This document shows, piece by piece, positions 45,178 through 56,382 of a DNA stretch of 64,000 nt. The DNA comes from Zanthoxylum bungeanum (lineage: Eukaryota > Streptophyta > Magnoliopsida > Sapindales > Rutaceae): assembly GCA_019454045.1 (NCBI GenBank), contig SKCR01025361.1, forward strand, positions 186,001 to 250,000, given 5' to 3'. Within the stretch, counting starts at the first letter, position 1. Each line of letters begins with the position of its first letter. A program made the position numbers and the translations under genes. A model generated the notes under the pieces. It worked only from the letters and a program-made list of their open reading frames with translations. It was not told the origin of the DNA and did no database searches.

Positions 45178-47159
45178 TGTTGGACAATTATGACCCATAG
45201 CATCACTATTAATACAGATCATGGTGTTATTGTACAAATTAACTATGTAACAAAGGAGATTGCACTCTTATCATTTGTGATTAGATCACCTAGATGTATA
45301 AATGATAGGAGGTCCCTATGATTTGTTCTTGGATGGAGAATGATATGAGACAGTATCAGTCCACGAAGGATAAATCATTAAATATCCCTAGTCAGAGTAT
45401 TATCGAGATTGGACATCGATAAATACGTAAAAGACTAGTATTACACTTGTGCGCGTTGTGAGGGCACAACGACATAGTTCTCATATATTTGGGTATAGGA
45501 TACTCATGCAAGTGTAATAGGAGGTTGTGTTTCACCGATGGTACGGGAAACAACTTTGCTCTGGATAGACCCCCTCGGAATTCCATTGGTAGTATGACTA
45601 TGTGTCTATGGAAGTCCGAAATCAGGGTAGGTGTATTTGCTCTTAACCTGAGACTTGCACCGCTAATACTTGCGACAATCAATATACTTTGGTTGAGGTC
45701 GTCCAGGGCTTTAACAGGTTCTGTGTAGGCCAATGCTGGGTATATTGAGAATCGTAGTGTGTTGGGTGTGATGTCAAGACGGAAGTGTCACTCCAGTCAT
45801 ATGGAGATGATGGTCACGTAGGATACGGGACTGGTTCTCTTAAATGCTGCAGCTATCGGGATATTATGACAAGGTCATGTTTATTCGATTATAGAGACTA
45901 GTCACTAGACATCCGACATTTGCTTCGTACGGGGCAGACACAATTCCAGCCCCAGGCCTAGCACGTGATTATTTGATACTGGACAAAAATACGTAATACT
46001 ACGTATACTACGCCTGATATAGATCCTTTATTCCTGTAAGGATGTTTCCGGAGAATTGGGTAGGCATGGCGCTTTGCTAGAGGCCAACCTTGTCTTGTAA
46101 ATCGGTAAAACATAGTACGAGGTACTTACGTGTTCGGATAGTCCGACGAACGAATTTACTGCCAACATATCCGGGGATCTCATGGGTCACTTCCAAAAGA
46201 TTCACCGATGACGTATGACTCGCACTCTAAATTAATCTGGGATTAATTAGAAGAGAGAGAAAATTAATCTGGGATTAATTGCGGAGATATTTTATCTGGG
46301 ATTAAATATCAATTAAAGAGAGATAACGATTAATTTGGAATTAATCGATAAATTAATATATTTGATATATTAAACGAAATTAGATTTCGACGTGGAATTA
46401 AAATTAGATTTTAATTCGGGCGAACGAATTAATTTAGAATTAATTCGTTAGCGACGTGAATAGTGATTTCGCTAGGCGTAATCATTTAATTACGACGCAA
46501 CGGAAAATTCGTTAATTTGGAATTAGTGAACCCGAGCCCGGGATTATTTGAGAGCGCATTCGCATTTCTAATTCGAGTGCGGCACGCAAGTCAAATAAAG
46601 AGTCAAATCGCTAGTCGCAACTAGCGTCACATCATTCGTCAATCAAGTGATGGATGTCTTTCACTTTGAGTGATTGACCCAAGTCACTATTCATGATTAT
46701 TTGTTTTTGGAAAATAAATAAAGTGTATTAGATACACTTTCCATCTAACACACACATCTCTCTCTCCTCTCTTTCTTCTTCCTCTCCACACGCCCAAGGG
46801 GCTCAAAAACCTTCTGGTTTTGCAGTTGCTGCCGAGATAAAAGGGAAGCACTAGAGTGGGTTTTATGGCAAAATCACAAGTGCTAGCACACTTACGAGAC
46901 ATGCGAAGGTGATAGGGAAGTCCACTCATGAGCCGGGAATCGTTCGACGAAGCTTGGAGCTTGACGAAGGACCCAAATCGAGCCAAAACAGTGAGCTTCA
47001 CACAGCTCACTATCGAACCAGTGAAGAGGCAGAAAGTTGAGTTTTTGTTGCCTCCGCGGTTCTCAACTGCTCGATGTAAGTATTCCGCAACTTCTTCGAC
47101 TTGTATTCGCACTTGATTCATGCTTATTATTGATCTTGGGACCTTAATAGAAACCAACA
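45178..47159 (+). repeat. Copia-3 5' LTR (1982 bp)
   Basis: Starts TGTTGGACAATTATGACC and ends GAAACCAACA. It lacks a 91-bp stretch present in the 3' LTR (about 54482-54572). The palindrome array lies at 46230-46480. A further hairpin, arms AAAGTGTAT/ATACACTTT around TAG, lies at 46720-46740 next to AATAAATAAA, a possible polyadenylation region. Confidence 0.93.
46230..46470. repeat. Palindrome array in Copia-3 5' LTR
   Basis: Consecutive inverted repeats with 3-base centres: 46230-46248 (TGG), 46262-46280 (TGG), about 46286-46310 (TGG, one mismatch), about 46327-46346 (TGG), about 46351-46372 (TTG), 46375-46389 (TAG), about 46395-46418 (TAG), about 46423-46450 (TAG; arm AACGAATTAATT perfect over 12 bases). 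Centres are T-N-G, the complement of C-N-A in the minus-strand copies. Confidence 0.85.
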
Positions 47160-47160
47160 A

Positions 47161-47177
47161 TGGCATCTAGAGCAAGG
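47161..47177 (+). other. Copia-3 primer-binding site (degenerate iMet type)
   Basis: TGGCATCTAGAGCAAGG starts two bases after the LTR. It resembles TGGTATCAGAGC with changes. Confidence 0.7.
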
Positions 47178-49560
47178 TTTGAGCATGAAAAAAGTTTAGG
47201 GCTTAAAATTTGGGTAATTTGTATTTGAGCATGATTTGAATGAATTGGATGTTTGAGTATGCTTAATACATGTTTAATTGAATATTGATTGGATCAATTT
47301 CATGAATTTTTGTTTGGAACAATTTTTCCCCAAAATCTTAGCTTGGCCGAGAGTTTGATGCCCTAATTAGTCTTGGAATTTTGATTTTTTGTTCATTGGA
47401 TTAATTGGAATCATTCGGGAATGTTGATTTATGTTGATTTGGGATTTAATTGGATTGAAACCAAATTGGAAATAAATTTCCCACCATTGCCGAGACTTAA
47501 GCATGTAATTGGGTTTGATTTTAATCAAAATGTGTTGGACATGTGATGATGAAAATGAGCATGATTAATTATGTATATTGATGTTTTAGAAATATTAATT
47601 GGGGTAATTAATCATTTATACACTTTGGTAATTAAATTATGAATTTGGAATTTGGTAATTTGATTATTTGGGCCTTAAAATTGGATTTGGGCTTTAAGTG
47701 TTGTAATTGGGCTTGTTGGGCTTTGTTGTACAAAGTTGGGTTTACGAAAAATTGGTTGGATCCAATTGAGCCCAAAACCACTTCCATAAAGCCCAAATGC
47801 GACTTAATGGACCTTTAAAGTTTAATTGGGCCTAATGGGCCAAAATTGATTTTGGCTTATTGGGGTAACTCCGGATTGGACTTTGGTTATTCGGTTTGAC
47901 CCGAGTTGACCAAAAGTCCACGCCTTAAGAAATTAATCAAAAGCCCATTGGACTTTAATTAAATTGACGTTGGACGTTAAATCGGGCTTTGAGACCCGTT
48001 GTAATTAAATTTGGAATTTAAGTCGTAAAAGTTGATTATTAAAGTATAGTCTTTAATTTGGAATAATATATGCGAATTAGAATTGAATGCATATTAAATT
48101 GGATTTAATAATGTAGTTTAATTTAATTCGAGAATTCGTACTTTAAGTACTTATTCGTAAAACGAGTTTGACTCGAACAAAATCAAATCGTTGTTTGAAC
48201 ATTGGATGGTCAATAATTATCAGATTAATTAATTTGATTAGATTGATTGATAACATGTTTGTGTGAATACATGGTTGTGATGCATGAATAATGTATATCG
48301 AATGGATATTAGATGGGTGGGACAATTTTAGAAATTGTTGTAATAAATTCGATTTATTAATTGCACCTGTGTGTCCAGCCTTATTACCTCCTCATTCTTT
48401 GTATTCTCTTCTCACCTATTCCCCTCAATGTAAATGAGGTTTCTTTAGAACTGTAGTTGTATGTAACGGGTAGAAGTAAATACTTGTGCTAGCGGGAGAG
48501 AGAAATGGAGAGATTGATCTAGGATCAATGTGTTAAAGTATCCATCCGCATATCATTATTATTTATTTATATGTGCTTTATTATGTGTTTAGAATGCATG
48601 TTTAAGGGTTGTATGATGATGAGACCTTAACAAAGATAATAAATTGGTTGCCAATTTGCACGCGAAAAACCCTCAAACAATATTAAGTGTTTTTCCTTCC
48701 ATTGAGTGATTCTCACTCAAGATCCGAGACTGGCATTGGCTTGTTGGCCAAAGTCAAGGCCTTTGTCCGTTGAGGATGTGTTTAAATCACGAAGGCTTTG
48801 TTCCATATTGGTGTCTTGTCCAAGTTGTGGTTTGTTGGCCAAATTCAAGACCACTTCTTGTCCATCGACATTGATTACGAAGCTTTCCATGGTCAATGGG
48901 TCGCGCTTAACTGGGATCACTAAGTTTGTTGTGCCAAAGCCAAGACTTAGTTGATTCAGAGGAAAAAGGTTAGGTAATACATTGGATGTATTGGCATATA
49001 TAAGATATATATTTCGGACTTGGATGTCCCCCTACCGGATCTAGGAATTGGATTGGATCCAATCGATCTTAGAGATCTACCTAGTTAATTATCATACAAT
49101 TTGTTGGCCAAAGTCAAGATTGTGTGATATTTAACGGGATCCTAGCCCACTAGGAAACGCGGTTTCCCGAGTACTCGACAGAGGGTTAGAGGCACACCGA
49201 AAAATAGTGGGAGGCAAGAATTGAATTTGTAATACTCGTTCAATTACTCACCATACGCGCTCAACAAATATCAATTCGTCAAATAAATTAAATTTTAGTT
49301 GGACTAATATTTAAATTGTTGTTTTAATAAATAGTTGGACTATATATTCACACTATTCATTTATAGTTGATTTTAAAATTGGATTATAGTAATCAATATA
49401 ATTGAATTTAATCTATTAAATTATAGTTGATTAAATAGTTGGACTATTGTAATCATTATAATAATTAGTACCTTAATCGTTGATTAAATAGTTGGACTAT
49501 TAGAATCAAGATTAAATTGAAAGATTTACATTTAAAACATAATCATAAGGAAAATGTATT
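47178..49560 (+). other. Copia-3 untranslated leader
   Basis: Same layout as in Copia-1. A TGGGC-rich block lies at 47660-48000. TTGGCCAA-type motifs lie at about 48742, 48831, 48929 (variant TTGTGCCAA) and 49101. No supported gene. The open frames at 48706-48954 and its complement are chance frames over the motif region. Confidence 0.75.
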
Positions 49561-52500
49561 TAAATGGTTTTAATTTTCAAATTGGGAATAATTTCAGGAT
49601 GGTCCTGGAAAATAATAAGTTACTTTATTTGATAAAATAACATATTAAGCCTAAGCCCGGAGTTAAGCAAATAGTGGAGCATAATCTTTGGAAGATTTAT
49701 GTGATGAGAACTTTAGTGCTTAATCCATTATACTTACCGCAGTAGAAGTAGACTCCTTATTTTGAATCAGAACTAAGGATTAGATCCTTAAAATATGATA
49801 AAGGAATTGAAGGATCTTCATAAATCTATCTTTAGATTTTAGAAGTACTAAATTGCAATAAATAACTCTTGGAGAGTTAATGACTATTCTCAAGGAGATA
49901 AAGTCAAACTTTGCAATTAGGCAGGTGGCGCAAGGCGCACCTTACTTCGATATTCTAGAAACCCGAGGCTTGGCCAAAGGCTATCGGAATGTGAAAAAGG
50001 GCAAATGCAAAATCATTATAATCTTTTAGGAAGATAAAGGTCATATCCCAAAATTTCTGCCTAAATTGTGGCAAACGGGAACGCGGAAGCGTGACTGCCG
50101 TTTGGACAAAGCAGACATAAAGGAATTGAAGACGAGCAAGGCTCTAACTTCAAATATGATTGTCATAAATATATGTTCACTACTAGTATTAAAATTAGAT
50201 TTTAGATACTTAGTGTGATATATATATATATTGATGCTCAGGAATCTGCTATGAGTAGGATACTGACTTCAATTGAGATTAATCTGCGATTCGGAAACGG
50301 GACAAAATTCGCTGTTTTAACCGTAGATACCTAATTTTAGGAACTACCCTCAGGTGTGTACCTAAATTTGGAAACTGTTATAATGTAACTAGTTTGACTA
50401 GATACATTATCTCTATATCAGTGTTTGACCGCTGCGGGTGAACCTTTATATTCTAGAACACTAAAGTGTTTTATTATACAAAGAAGATATTGAGATATAC
50501 ATATTAGATGTGAATAACAGAATTTATATTTTGAATATAAATAAATCTCAAACGTATAAAATGACAAACAAACAGCTCATACTGATTTGATCAGATGAAA
50601 CTAATTGTGGCATTGTTGTATGGGACACAATTAAACAAGACTCGTATATCCACACTTTTGAAGAGTGGATACTAGGACTGGTTTGATTCCATTCAAATAA
50701 AGTCGACGAATCTAGTTTATTAGGCAAAGTGCCTAAAACACTATTTACTTGGTAAAAGTGTAAATGCCACTGATCTGTTAGCCCTAGTTCATAGTGAAAC
50801 AAGTGGGACCATGTCTAGCTAGGCTAGATGTGGATATGAATATTTTGTGACCTTACGGATGTGGCATCGCGTTATGGTTGTGTGTTTCTTTTGAAGAAAA
50901 CAAATTGGAAACTTTTAAGTTTCGACATGAAATAGACAATCAGATCGGCTAAAGTATTATACCGTCACGGTAAGACCGTAATGGAAAATACTTAAGCAAT
51001 AAGTTTCTCGTATACTTGAAAGAGTATGGTATTCTTTCAATGATGACTTCTCCCGGAACACGTCATCCTGACGGTGTTTCCGAACTGAGTAACCGAATTT
51101 TGTTGGACATGATAAGGTTAATCATGAGTCGCTCTGAGCTACCATTTCCTTCAATGGATACGCATAAACAGTGCATAACTTATTTTGAATAAGGTTCCAT
51201 TAAAATCTGTTTGACAGATTTCATACTAGATATGAACGGGAAAGAAACCGGGTTTCTCATTCCTGAACATTTGGGATGCTAGGCATAAATTTGGATGATA
51301 CCCAACTAGAACCCAAATTGGATAAGTGCCAAATGTAGGTAATCCCAGGGATACCATAAGTATTGTACTTATACAACTCACTAGAGAACAATTAGATTGT
51401 TGCTCACCATGCGGTTTTCCTAAGAGGAATACCGATATGCAGTGGTAAGTGGGAGGATAGTAAAACTCGATGAAAATCAGAGTGATACTATTCAAGGCAC
51501 CGATTCCTAATGGAACACATAAATAGTTCTCAAGGTTTGAAAACTATTACCATTAATCTTCAAATACACAAGAACCGCGTAGATCTTAGAGAGTCAGAAA
51601 AAAACCTGGGGTATGGGTTTCTGATCTCACCTCATAAAGATGTCTATCTTATTGAGGTATAACAACTGACTACGTATGAGGACGTGATACAAGGTATCGA
51701 CTCCCTATTATGGCAAAGTGCCAGAAGTCCGAAATGGATTCCATGTATATCAACAAGTTTGGATACTAGTTGATGTACCGCAAGGCATTGTGCCTATTGG
51801 TACTATATAAGTCTTCAAGGAAGACGTACATGGATGGCAACATACCAACGTATAAAGCTAGGCTTTTAGCGGAAAGGTATCGTTATCAACATTGTGTTGA
51901 TTACGATTCAACCTTTTACCTGTTGCCACGGTAAATCCATTTGGATAATGCTTGCTAACGCTGCATGTTTCATTTATGAAATATGTCAGCTTAACGGGAA
52001 AATCGCTTTCCTGAAAAGGAAACCTTTTGGAGGATGTTTAAAACATCCTGTCGGTTTTGTCGTACCAAAACAAGCAAACAAGGTTTGCGGGTTATTCGAT
52101 CCATGTTTGGATTGAAGCAAGCATAGGTTCTTGGAATTATCGTTTTGATGTAATCATAATAGTTTATGATTTAATTCAAAACGAAATGATTCTTGTGTAT
52201 ATAAGAAGGTTTGTGGGAGCGCACTAACAGTGGTTGTCCTATAAATAATGATAATATGTCATTTCTTGGAAATGATATTCCCATAATAATAATCGGTGAA
52301 AGCTTGGCTTTCGAAAACTCTCCGAGAAATCGTACATTGAAAAATGTACGCGACCTGGTGTCTCATACGCTTTGAGCATATGGATTCAAAAACAGGCCAA
52401 TCCAAGTGATAGTCACTGGATTGATGTTAAGAACATCCGTTAGTATCTTAGAGATATAAGGATGTTGTCTTAATCTATGGAGATGGAGAACTTGAAGTGA

Positions 52501-52940
52501 CTGGGATCACTGTAGCAAGTTTCCTAAACCGATAAGACGACTATAAGTCACAAATGGTACTATATAGTTTAAATAACGGTACATTGAGCTGCAAATCTTC
52601 CAAGCAAGATACTGTTACCGTATAAACAACAAATGCGGGTTATTGCTGCAGCTGAGGCGGCAATAGAAGCTTTCTGGGTCGATAAACAAATCTAATTAGA
52701 TTAGATATAATTATGTTAGCAGCTGAGCTAGGCTTGAGCACAAGTTAAAGAATTAATGGTCTCATCAACGATCCATATACATACTTCGATAATCATCTGA
52801 TTCGTTCGGATCATACATCGTGGCGATGTGATGATCGAATAAATCGCATCAGATGATAATCATGCAAATCCACTGACGAAAGCATTTCTCAGCAATTTGA
52901 GTCAACCGTACATAGTTCGGGTGTAAGACACTCGAGTGAC
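49561..52940 (+). pseudogene. Copia-3 gag-pol remnant
   Basis: Collinear with Copia-1 gag-pol but full of stops and frameshifts. Landmarks: a CLNCGKR-like zinc knuckle remnant near 50055-50100; protease and GAG-pre-integrase near 50250-50700; integrase near 51050-51150, where residues like MSRSELPF are visible; RT near 51900-52200 ending in DSCVYIRRFVGAH-like residues; RNase H near 52610-52690 (AAEAAIEAFW). No frame exceeds about 90 codons, so it cannot code for its own transposition. Confidence 0.8.
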
Positions 52941-52941
52941 T

Positions 52942-52953
52942 GGCTATAGGCCA
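52942..52953 (+). other. Copia-3 polypurine tract
   Basis: AAGTGGGAGAT lies directly before the LTR start TGTTGG at 52954, as is usual for plant Copia elements. Confidence 0.85.
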
Positions 52954-55026
52954 AGTGGGAGATTGTTGGACAATTATGACCCATAGCGTCACTATTTGTA
53001 CAGATCGTGGTGTTATTGTACAAATTAACTATGTGACAAAGGAGATTGCACTCTTATCATTTGTGATTAGATCACCTAGATGTATAAATGATAGGAGGTC
53101 CCTATGATTTGTTCCTGGATGGAGAATGATATGAGACAGTATCAGTCCACGAAGGATAAATCATTAAATACCTCTTGTCAGAGTATTATCGAGAATGGAC
53201 ATCGATAAATACGTAAAAGACTAGTATTAAACTTGTGCGCTTTGTGAGGGCACAACTGCATAGTTATCATATATTTGGGTATATGATACTCATGCAAATG
53301 TAATAGGAGGTTGTGTTTCACCGATGGTACGGGAAACAGCTTCGCTCTGGATAGACCGCATCGGATTCCATTGGTAGTATGACTATGTGTCTATGGAAGT
53401 CCGAAATCAGGGTAGGTGTATTTGGTCTTAACTTGAGACTTGCACCGCTAATACTTGCGACAATCAATATACTTTGGTTGAGGTCGTCTAGGGCTTTAAC
53501 AGGTTCTGTGTACGCCAATGCTGGGTATATTGAGAATTGTAGTGTGTTGGGTGTGATGTCAAGACGGAAGTGTCACTCCAGTCATATGGAGATGATGGTC
53601 ACGTAGGATACGAGACTGCTTCTCTTAAATGCTGCAGATATCGGGATATTATGACAAGGTCATGTTTATGCGATTATAGAGACTAGTCACCAGACATTCG
53701 ACATGTGCTTCGTACGGGGCAGACACAATTCCAGCCCCAGGCCTAGCACATGATTATTTGATACTGGATAGAAACACGCAATACTACGTATACTACGCCT
53801 GATATAGATCCTTTATTCCTGTAAGGATGTTTCCGGAGAATTGGGTAGGCATGGCGCTTTGCTAGAGGCCAACCTTGTCTTGTAAATCGGTAAAACGTAG
53901 TACGAGGTACTTACGTGTTCGGATAGTCCGACAACCGAATTTACTGCCAACATGTCCGGGGATCTCATGGGTCACTTCCCAAAGATTCACCGATGACGTA
54001 TGACTCGCACTCTAAATTAATCTGGGATTAATTAGAAGAGAGAGAAAATTAATCTGGGATTAATTGCGGAGATATTTTATCTGGGATAAAATATCAATTA
54101 AAGAGAGATAACGATTAATTTGGAATTAATCGATAAATTAATATATTTGATATATTAAACAAAATTAGATTTCGACATGGAATTAAAATTAGATTTTAAT
54201 TCGGGCGAACGAATTAATTTAGGATTAATTCGTTAGCGACGTGAATAGTGATTTCGCTAAGCGTAATCATTTAATTACGACACAACGGAAAATTCGTTAA
54301 TTTGGAATTAGCGAACCCGAGCCCGGGATTATTTGCGAGTGCATTCGCATTTCGAATTCGAGTGCGGAACGCAAGTCAAATCAAGAGTCAAATCGCTAGT
54401 CGCAACTAGCGTCACATCATTCGTCAATCAAGTGATGGATGTCTTTCACTTTGAGTGATTGACGCAAGTCACTATTCATGATTGATGGATTGATGTGTGT
54501 TGATGGAAGTGGTTGAAGCCATTAATGACTTGATTTTTGAAATCAAAAATTTGGTAAATCATTTTATTTGTTTTTGGAAAATAAATAAAGTGTATTAGAT
54601 ACACTTTCCATCTAACACACACATCTCTTTCTCCTCGTTTTCTTCTTCCTCTCCACACGCCCCAGGGGCTCAAAAACCTTCTGGTTTTGCAGTTGCTACC
54701 GAGAGAAAATGGAAGCATTAGAGTGGGTTTTGTGGCAAAATCACAAGTGCAAGCACACTTACGAGACATTCGAAGGTGATAGAGAAGTCCACCCATGAGC
54801 CGGAAATCGTTCGACGAAGTTTGGAGCTTGACAAAGGACCCAAATCGAGCCAAACCAGTGAGCTTCACACAGTTCACTGTCGAACCAGTGAAGAGGCAGA
54901 AGGTTGAGTTTTTGTTGCCTCCGCGTCGCTCAACCGCTCGATTTAAGTATTCCGCAACTTCTTCGAATTGTATTCGCACTTGATTCATGCTTATTATTGA
55001 TCTTGGGACCTTAATAGAAACCAACA
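52954..55026 (+). repeat. Copia-3 3' LTR (2073 bp)
   Basis: Collinear with the 5' LTR with scattered substitutions and the extra 91 bp. In the array, the TTTTATC/GATAAAA palindrome (about 54072-54096) is perfect over 11-base arms here, while the 5' LTR has one mismatch. It ends AAACCAACA before CTAAA. Confidence 0.93.
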
Positions 55027-55340
55027 CTAAACAAATGGGTGTGTGTTATAAGTGTGCACGTTGTACGTGCAACACTCGTTGTCGTTCTTTAGGAATGGTG
55101 TCTGATAATCGTGAGGATAAAATACAATTCATTAGGGATGGACTGAGTAAGGAGCCTTTTGATGATATATCATTGACTCTTGAGACGCATCCTAGTGGAT
55201 ATGTTCATCGTGAAATTCTCAGATTATGCACACAATTTCATAAAGAAAGACAACCATACAGTCTCGGGAATTTGACTTTAAAATACCATGTTTGCCAATT
55301 TATAAGAAAATTGGATGGGAAGCCTATCCTCGACCCATAG
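55027..55340 (+). pseudogene. Athila-borne Cys-rich ORF, 3' part
   Basis: Begins with the right CTAAA copy. From 55032 the frame continues from 45177 and encodes a tight Cys cluster, CYKCARCTCNTRC (C-x2-C-x2-C-x-C-x3-C), right after the basic patch in the other part. An acidic/polar C-terminal half follows (EDKIQFIRDGLSKEPFDDI) and the frame stops at TAG 55338-55340. A basic stretch plus Cys cluster suggests metal and nucleic-acid binding. This arrangement recalls small Cys-rich proteins of some plant RNA viruses, but that likeness is weak and unconfirmed. Confidence 0.6.
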
Positions 55341-55619
55341 AGGGCATTCAAGCCGTTACTGGACGTAAAACCAGAGGAAGATGTGAGCCACAATCACAAC
55401 TATGAGTACATGTTATTGCATTGATTTTCTTTACTTTAAATTACTGTTCTCTTTTACTTTTTGCCGATAGTATCTAACATTTTTTATTCACGATCTATTT
55501 TTCTGATAGTGGCCATTTTGCAGATATTAGTGCATTTCTCACTCACCCTTTTCAGGATATATAAATTCAGCTCGTCATTTCCATTTCCTCAACACATCTA
55601 GCTAAGAGAGGCAGCACAT
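55341..55619 (+). other. Spacer between the Cys-rich ORF and the LOG-like gene
   Basis: No gene. AT- and pyrimidine-rich. ATATATAAATTC near 55557 is a possible TATA-like word about 60 bases before the LOG-like ATG. I cannot tell whether it is used. Confidence 0.4.
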
Positions 55620-56266
55620 ATGTAGATAACTTCAAAACGACGATTCACTAATATCTGTGTATTTTGTGGAACTAGCTCGGGAACTAAACCAGAATTTGTT
55701 GAGGGAGCACGAGAATTGGGTAGAGTTATGGCAAACATAAATATGCACTTAGTATATGGCGGTGGAAATCTTGGATTGATGGGGTGTATTTTAAAAGCTG
55801 TATATGAAGGTGGAAGTCAAGTTTTGGGAATCATCCCAAAACCTTTAACAGAAAGCCACATCATCGGAAAATCAAATGGAGAAGAATGTATTGTCCCAGG
55901 TATGTCTGAAAGACTACTGAAATGATCAATCATGTTGATGCTTTCATTGCTTTACCAGGTGGGCTCGGAACGTTGGAAGAAATATTCACTGTTGCGTCAT
56001 GGGCAAACTTGAATATTCACCAAAAACCTATTGGGCTATTTAATGTTAATGGATTTTTCGATTTTCTTTTTGTATTTCTTGAAGATGCTAAAAGAAATGG
56101 GTTTATTTCAAAACCGGTAAGAGATATCTTCCTAACTGCACGAACAGCTGATGATTTAATTGATCAACTTTTAGCTTATGAACCAAAAATGGACCCTATT
56201 ATTTCCAAGTTGAACTGGTCTGGTAACGATCTTGGAAAAAAAACGCAAAGTAAACTTGGACCTTAA
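55620..56266 (+). pseudogene. LOG-like gene (cytokinin riboside 5'-monophosphate phosphoribohydrolase family) inside the Athila-like element
   Basis: LOG enzymes cleave ribose 5-phosphate from cytokinin nucleotides to give active cytokinin. Visible in order: ICVFCGTSSG (N-terminal strand and loop), LVYGGGNLGLMG (nucleotide-binding loop), QVLGIIPKPL, then MSERLLK, DAFIALPGGLGTLEE (the signature PGGxGTxxE) and KPIGLFNVNGFF, with a C-terminal helix to TAA at 56264-56266. Length is about 215 residues, as in plant LOG proteins. There are no introns, unlike the multi-exon LOG genes of plants. Lesions: the ATG at 55620 is followed at once by TAG, and one base is missing at about 55921, shown by the 1-base overlap of frames at ATGA. 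Everything else is intact. It lies 280 bases after the Cys-rich ORF and just before the polypurine-like region of the element, so it is element cargo. Confidence 0.85.
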
Positions 56267-56344
56267 TCTGTAATCTTTAGTTATGACTGTCAATTTCACA
56301 ATTACCAGGTGATATCTTCTAAACTCTTTCTTTATTTCTTTAAA

Positions 56345-56382
56345 CATTGGGGACAATGTCTCATTTTGGTTGGGGGGAGATA
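56345..56382 (+). other. Athila-type conserved 3' motif with G-rich polypurine run
   Basis: CATTGGGGACAATGTCTCA, then TTTGGTTGGGGGGAGA. A GAGGACAATG...TTTGGGGGG block downstream of the coding region is characteristic of Athila elements. It shows that DNA on both sides of the LOG-like gene belongs to the element. Confidence 0.7.

Larger units (their letters stand above)
45178..55026 (+). mobile_element. Copia-3: member of the Copia-1 family nested in the Athila Cys-rich ORF
   Basis: 5' LTR, iMet-like primer-binding site, long leader, badly damaged gag-pol, polypurine tract and 3' LTR, with a perfect CTAAA duplication. It is on the opposite strand to Copia-1, Copia-2 and Copia-4. It must be younger than the Athila-like host, although its coding region is more decayed. 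Confidence 0.95.

Noticed and set aside
48706..48954. ORF of 82 codons in the Copia-3 leader, with partners in Copia-1, Copia-2 and Copia-4
   Set aside because: Overlaps the repeated TTGGCCAA motifs, and the frame is not kept among copies.
55916..55930. Programmed frameshift in the LOG-like gene at ATGA
   Set aside because: No slippery heptamer or downstream structure is evident, and LOG proteins are normally made from one frame. A one-base deletion is simpler.
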